Source: Candidatus Zixiibacteriota bacterium
GTDB lineage: Bacteria > Zixibacteria > MSB-5A5 > GN15 > FEB-12
Assembly (NCBI GenBank): GCA_029860345.1
Contig: JAOUBJ010000003.1
Span: forward strand, 256,709 to 320,708
Direction of reading: 5' to 3'
Length of the DNA: 64,000 nt
In this document: positions 63,553 through 64,000 of the stretch, one piece after another
Layout: each line of letters opens with the position of its first letter
Position numbering within the stretch: the first letter of the stretch is position 1
Translations under genes and position numbers: made by a program
The notes under the pieces: model-generated
The model's database searches: none
What the model was told of the DNA's origin: nothing
Seen by the model: only the letters and a program-made list of their open reading frames with translations

Positions 63553-64000
63553 CACAGACGGCCACGAGCCACGACCGAATACTGATCATCGATCAAACGA
63601 CGACAGTTGACAGCCAATTGAAAGCTGCTCTGTCCATGGAGGACTATCATGTTGACACCGCCGATTGCGGTCCTGCGGCGCTTGAGAGGTTAGAACATGA
63701 GTGCGACCTGCTAATAGTGCCGGACCCAATCGATGGCCGGCCGGCCGGGGAGTTCACCCGGCAAGTTCAGTGTCGTTTTCCCAACACCGCCATCATCGTG
63801 GTCACGACCGAGTCCAGCGAGAAGGCAGGAGCCGAGGCGCTAACAGCCGGAGCACATGACTATCTGGTGACGTCGTCATCACAAGTGCGGATTCTGGCTT
63901 CGATTCGCCGCACTCTCCAGTTGATGCGCATGAAGAATGAACTCACCATGCTGCGTCAAACCGTGGCCATGTCACACGGCTTTGACAATCTGATCGGATC
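63549..64000 (+). CDS. NtrC-family sigma-54 regulator (partial, C-terminus outside window)
   Basis: The frame runs from ATG 63549 to the right edge, 150 codons. It has a receiver-like domain (RILIIDQTTTVDSQLKAAL, then TAIIVVTTESSEKAG) and then a linker with GFDNLIGS, the usual start of the sigma-54 AAA+ domain. The phospho-acceptor place reads DLLIVPDPIDG, where the aligned position is Pro, and only one Asp of the acidic pair is seen, so the receiver seems degenerate. The AAA+ and DNA-binding parts are beyond the window. Confidence 0.75.
   Translation, partial: MTQTATSHDRILIIDQTTTVDSQLKAALSMEDYHVDTADCGPAALERLEHECDLLIVPDPIDGRPAGEFTRQVQCRFPNTAIIVVTTESSEKAGAEALTAGAHDYLVTSSSQVRILASIRRTLQLMRMKNELTMLRQTVAMSHGFDNLIG

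Overview
The window looks like a chromosomal segment of an uncultured Gram-negative bacterium, most likely from the FCB side of the tree (candidate phylum Zixibacteria or a close relative). This is inference. It rests on the combination of bacterial microcompartment (BMC) shell genes, a Rieske/cytochrome b complex with a nine-haem cytochrome, kinase-TolB-TPR proteins, an IPTL-like C-terminal sorting signal, PorT-type barrels, and very many short palindromic repeats between genes. No rRNA, tRNA or CRISPR array was found.

Layout. 1-4904 (minus strand): a BMC locus with a BMC-H protein carrying an extra C-terminal Rho-N/SAP-like segment, a BMC-P pentamer protein, a 55-residue membrane protein, a PduS-like flavin/Fe-S protein, a PduT-like Fe-S shell protein, an ACT-domain protein with a cargo-like N-terminus, and a hydrophilic protein that runs off the left edge. 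4905-8256: a structured leader for that locus, then a two-gene unit (small exported protein plus TPR/sigma-54 activator) with its own promoter and terminator. 8715-16740: aldo/keto reductase with a nearly leaderless promoter, a Ser/Thr kinase-TolB-TPR protein cut by an in-frame TGA, and a histidine kinase/receiver/membrane-protein cluster. 16833-19718: Rieske, cytochrome b and nonahaem cytochrome c operon. 19770-27794: RidA, REP-associated transposase with its palindromes, cation/proton antiporter, STAS-like protein, Tat-exported DUF362 protein, DUF6599-like protein, acetyl-CoA synthetase. 28448-36578: complete F1Fo ATP synthase operon with promoter and terminator, and an outer-membrane barrel gene inserted between atpA and atpG.

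37161-46418: single receiver, periplasmic-binding/TolC fusion, CDP-alcohol phosphatidyltransferase, DUF262-HNH nuclease in an A+T-richer patch, DUF2207 and LemA pair. 47029-50381: gmd-rmd-nucleotide sugar dehydrogenase operon for surface polysaccharide. 50615-56354: TPR protein, Lnt-like membrane protein, IdeS-like cysteine peptidase with a C-terminal sorting signal, a self-contained 19-codon transcription unit, RsgA, GNAT acetyltransferase. 56678-61465: TPR/TonB-type lipoprotein translationally coupled to pyrK-pyrD-pyrF. 61511-64000: sirtuin, PAS-like protein and the start of an NtrC-family regulator with an apparently degenerate receiver.

Repeat families used below: IR-A (ATTCCCGCGAAGGCGGGAAT), IR-B (CCCTGAGCGGAGTCGAAGGG and its complement), IR-C (TCAGGCGACTCGCCTGA), IR-D (GCGATCTGAAGATCGC), IR-E (GGTCAGGACC...GGTCCTGAC), IR-F (GTGTTGGGCGACCCCGCCCG), IR-G (TTCACGCCGCGGCGCGCAGG), IR-K (CACCCTCAAAGCTTCTTTGG). 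They fill nearly every long intergenic gap. Genes are tightly packed within operons, many with 1-, 4- or 8-base overlaps. Most functional statements come from motif recognition only; no database search was run.
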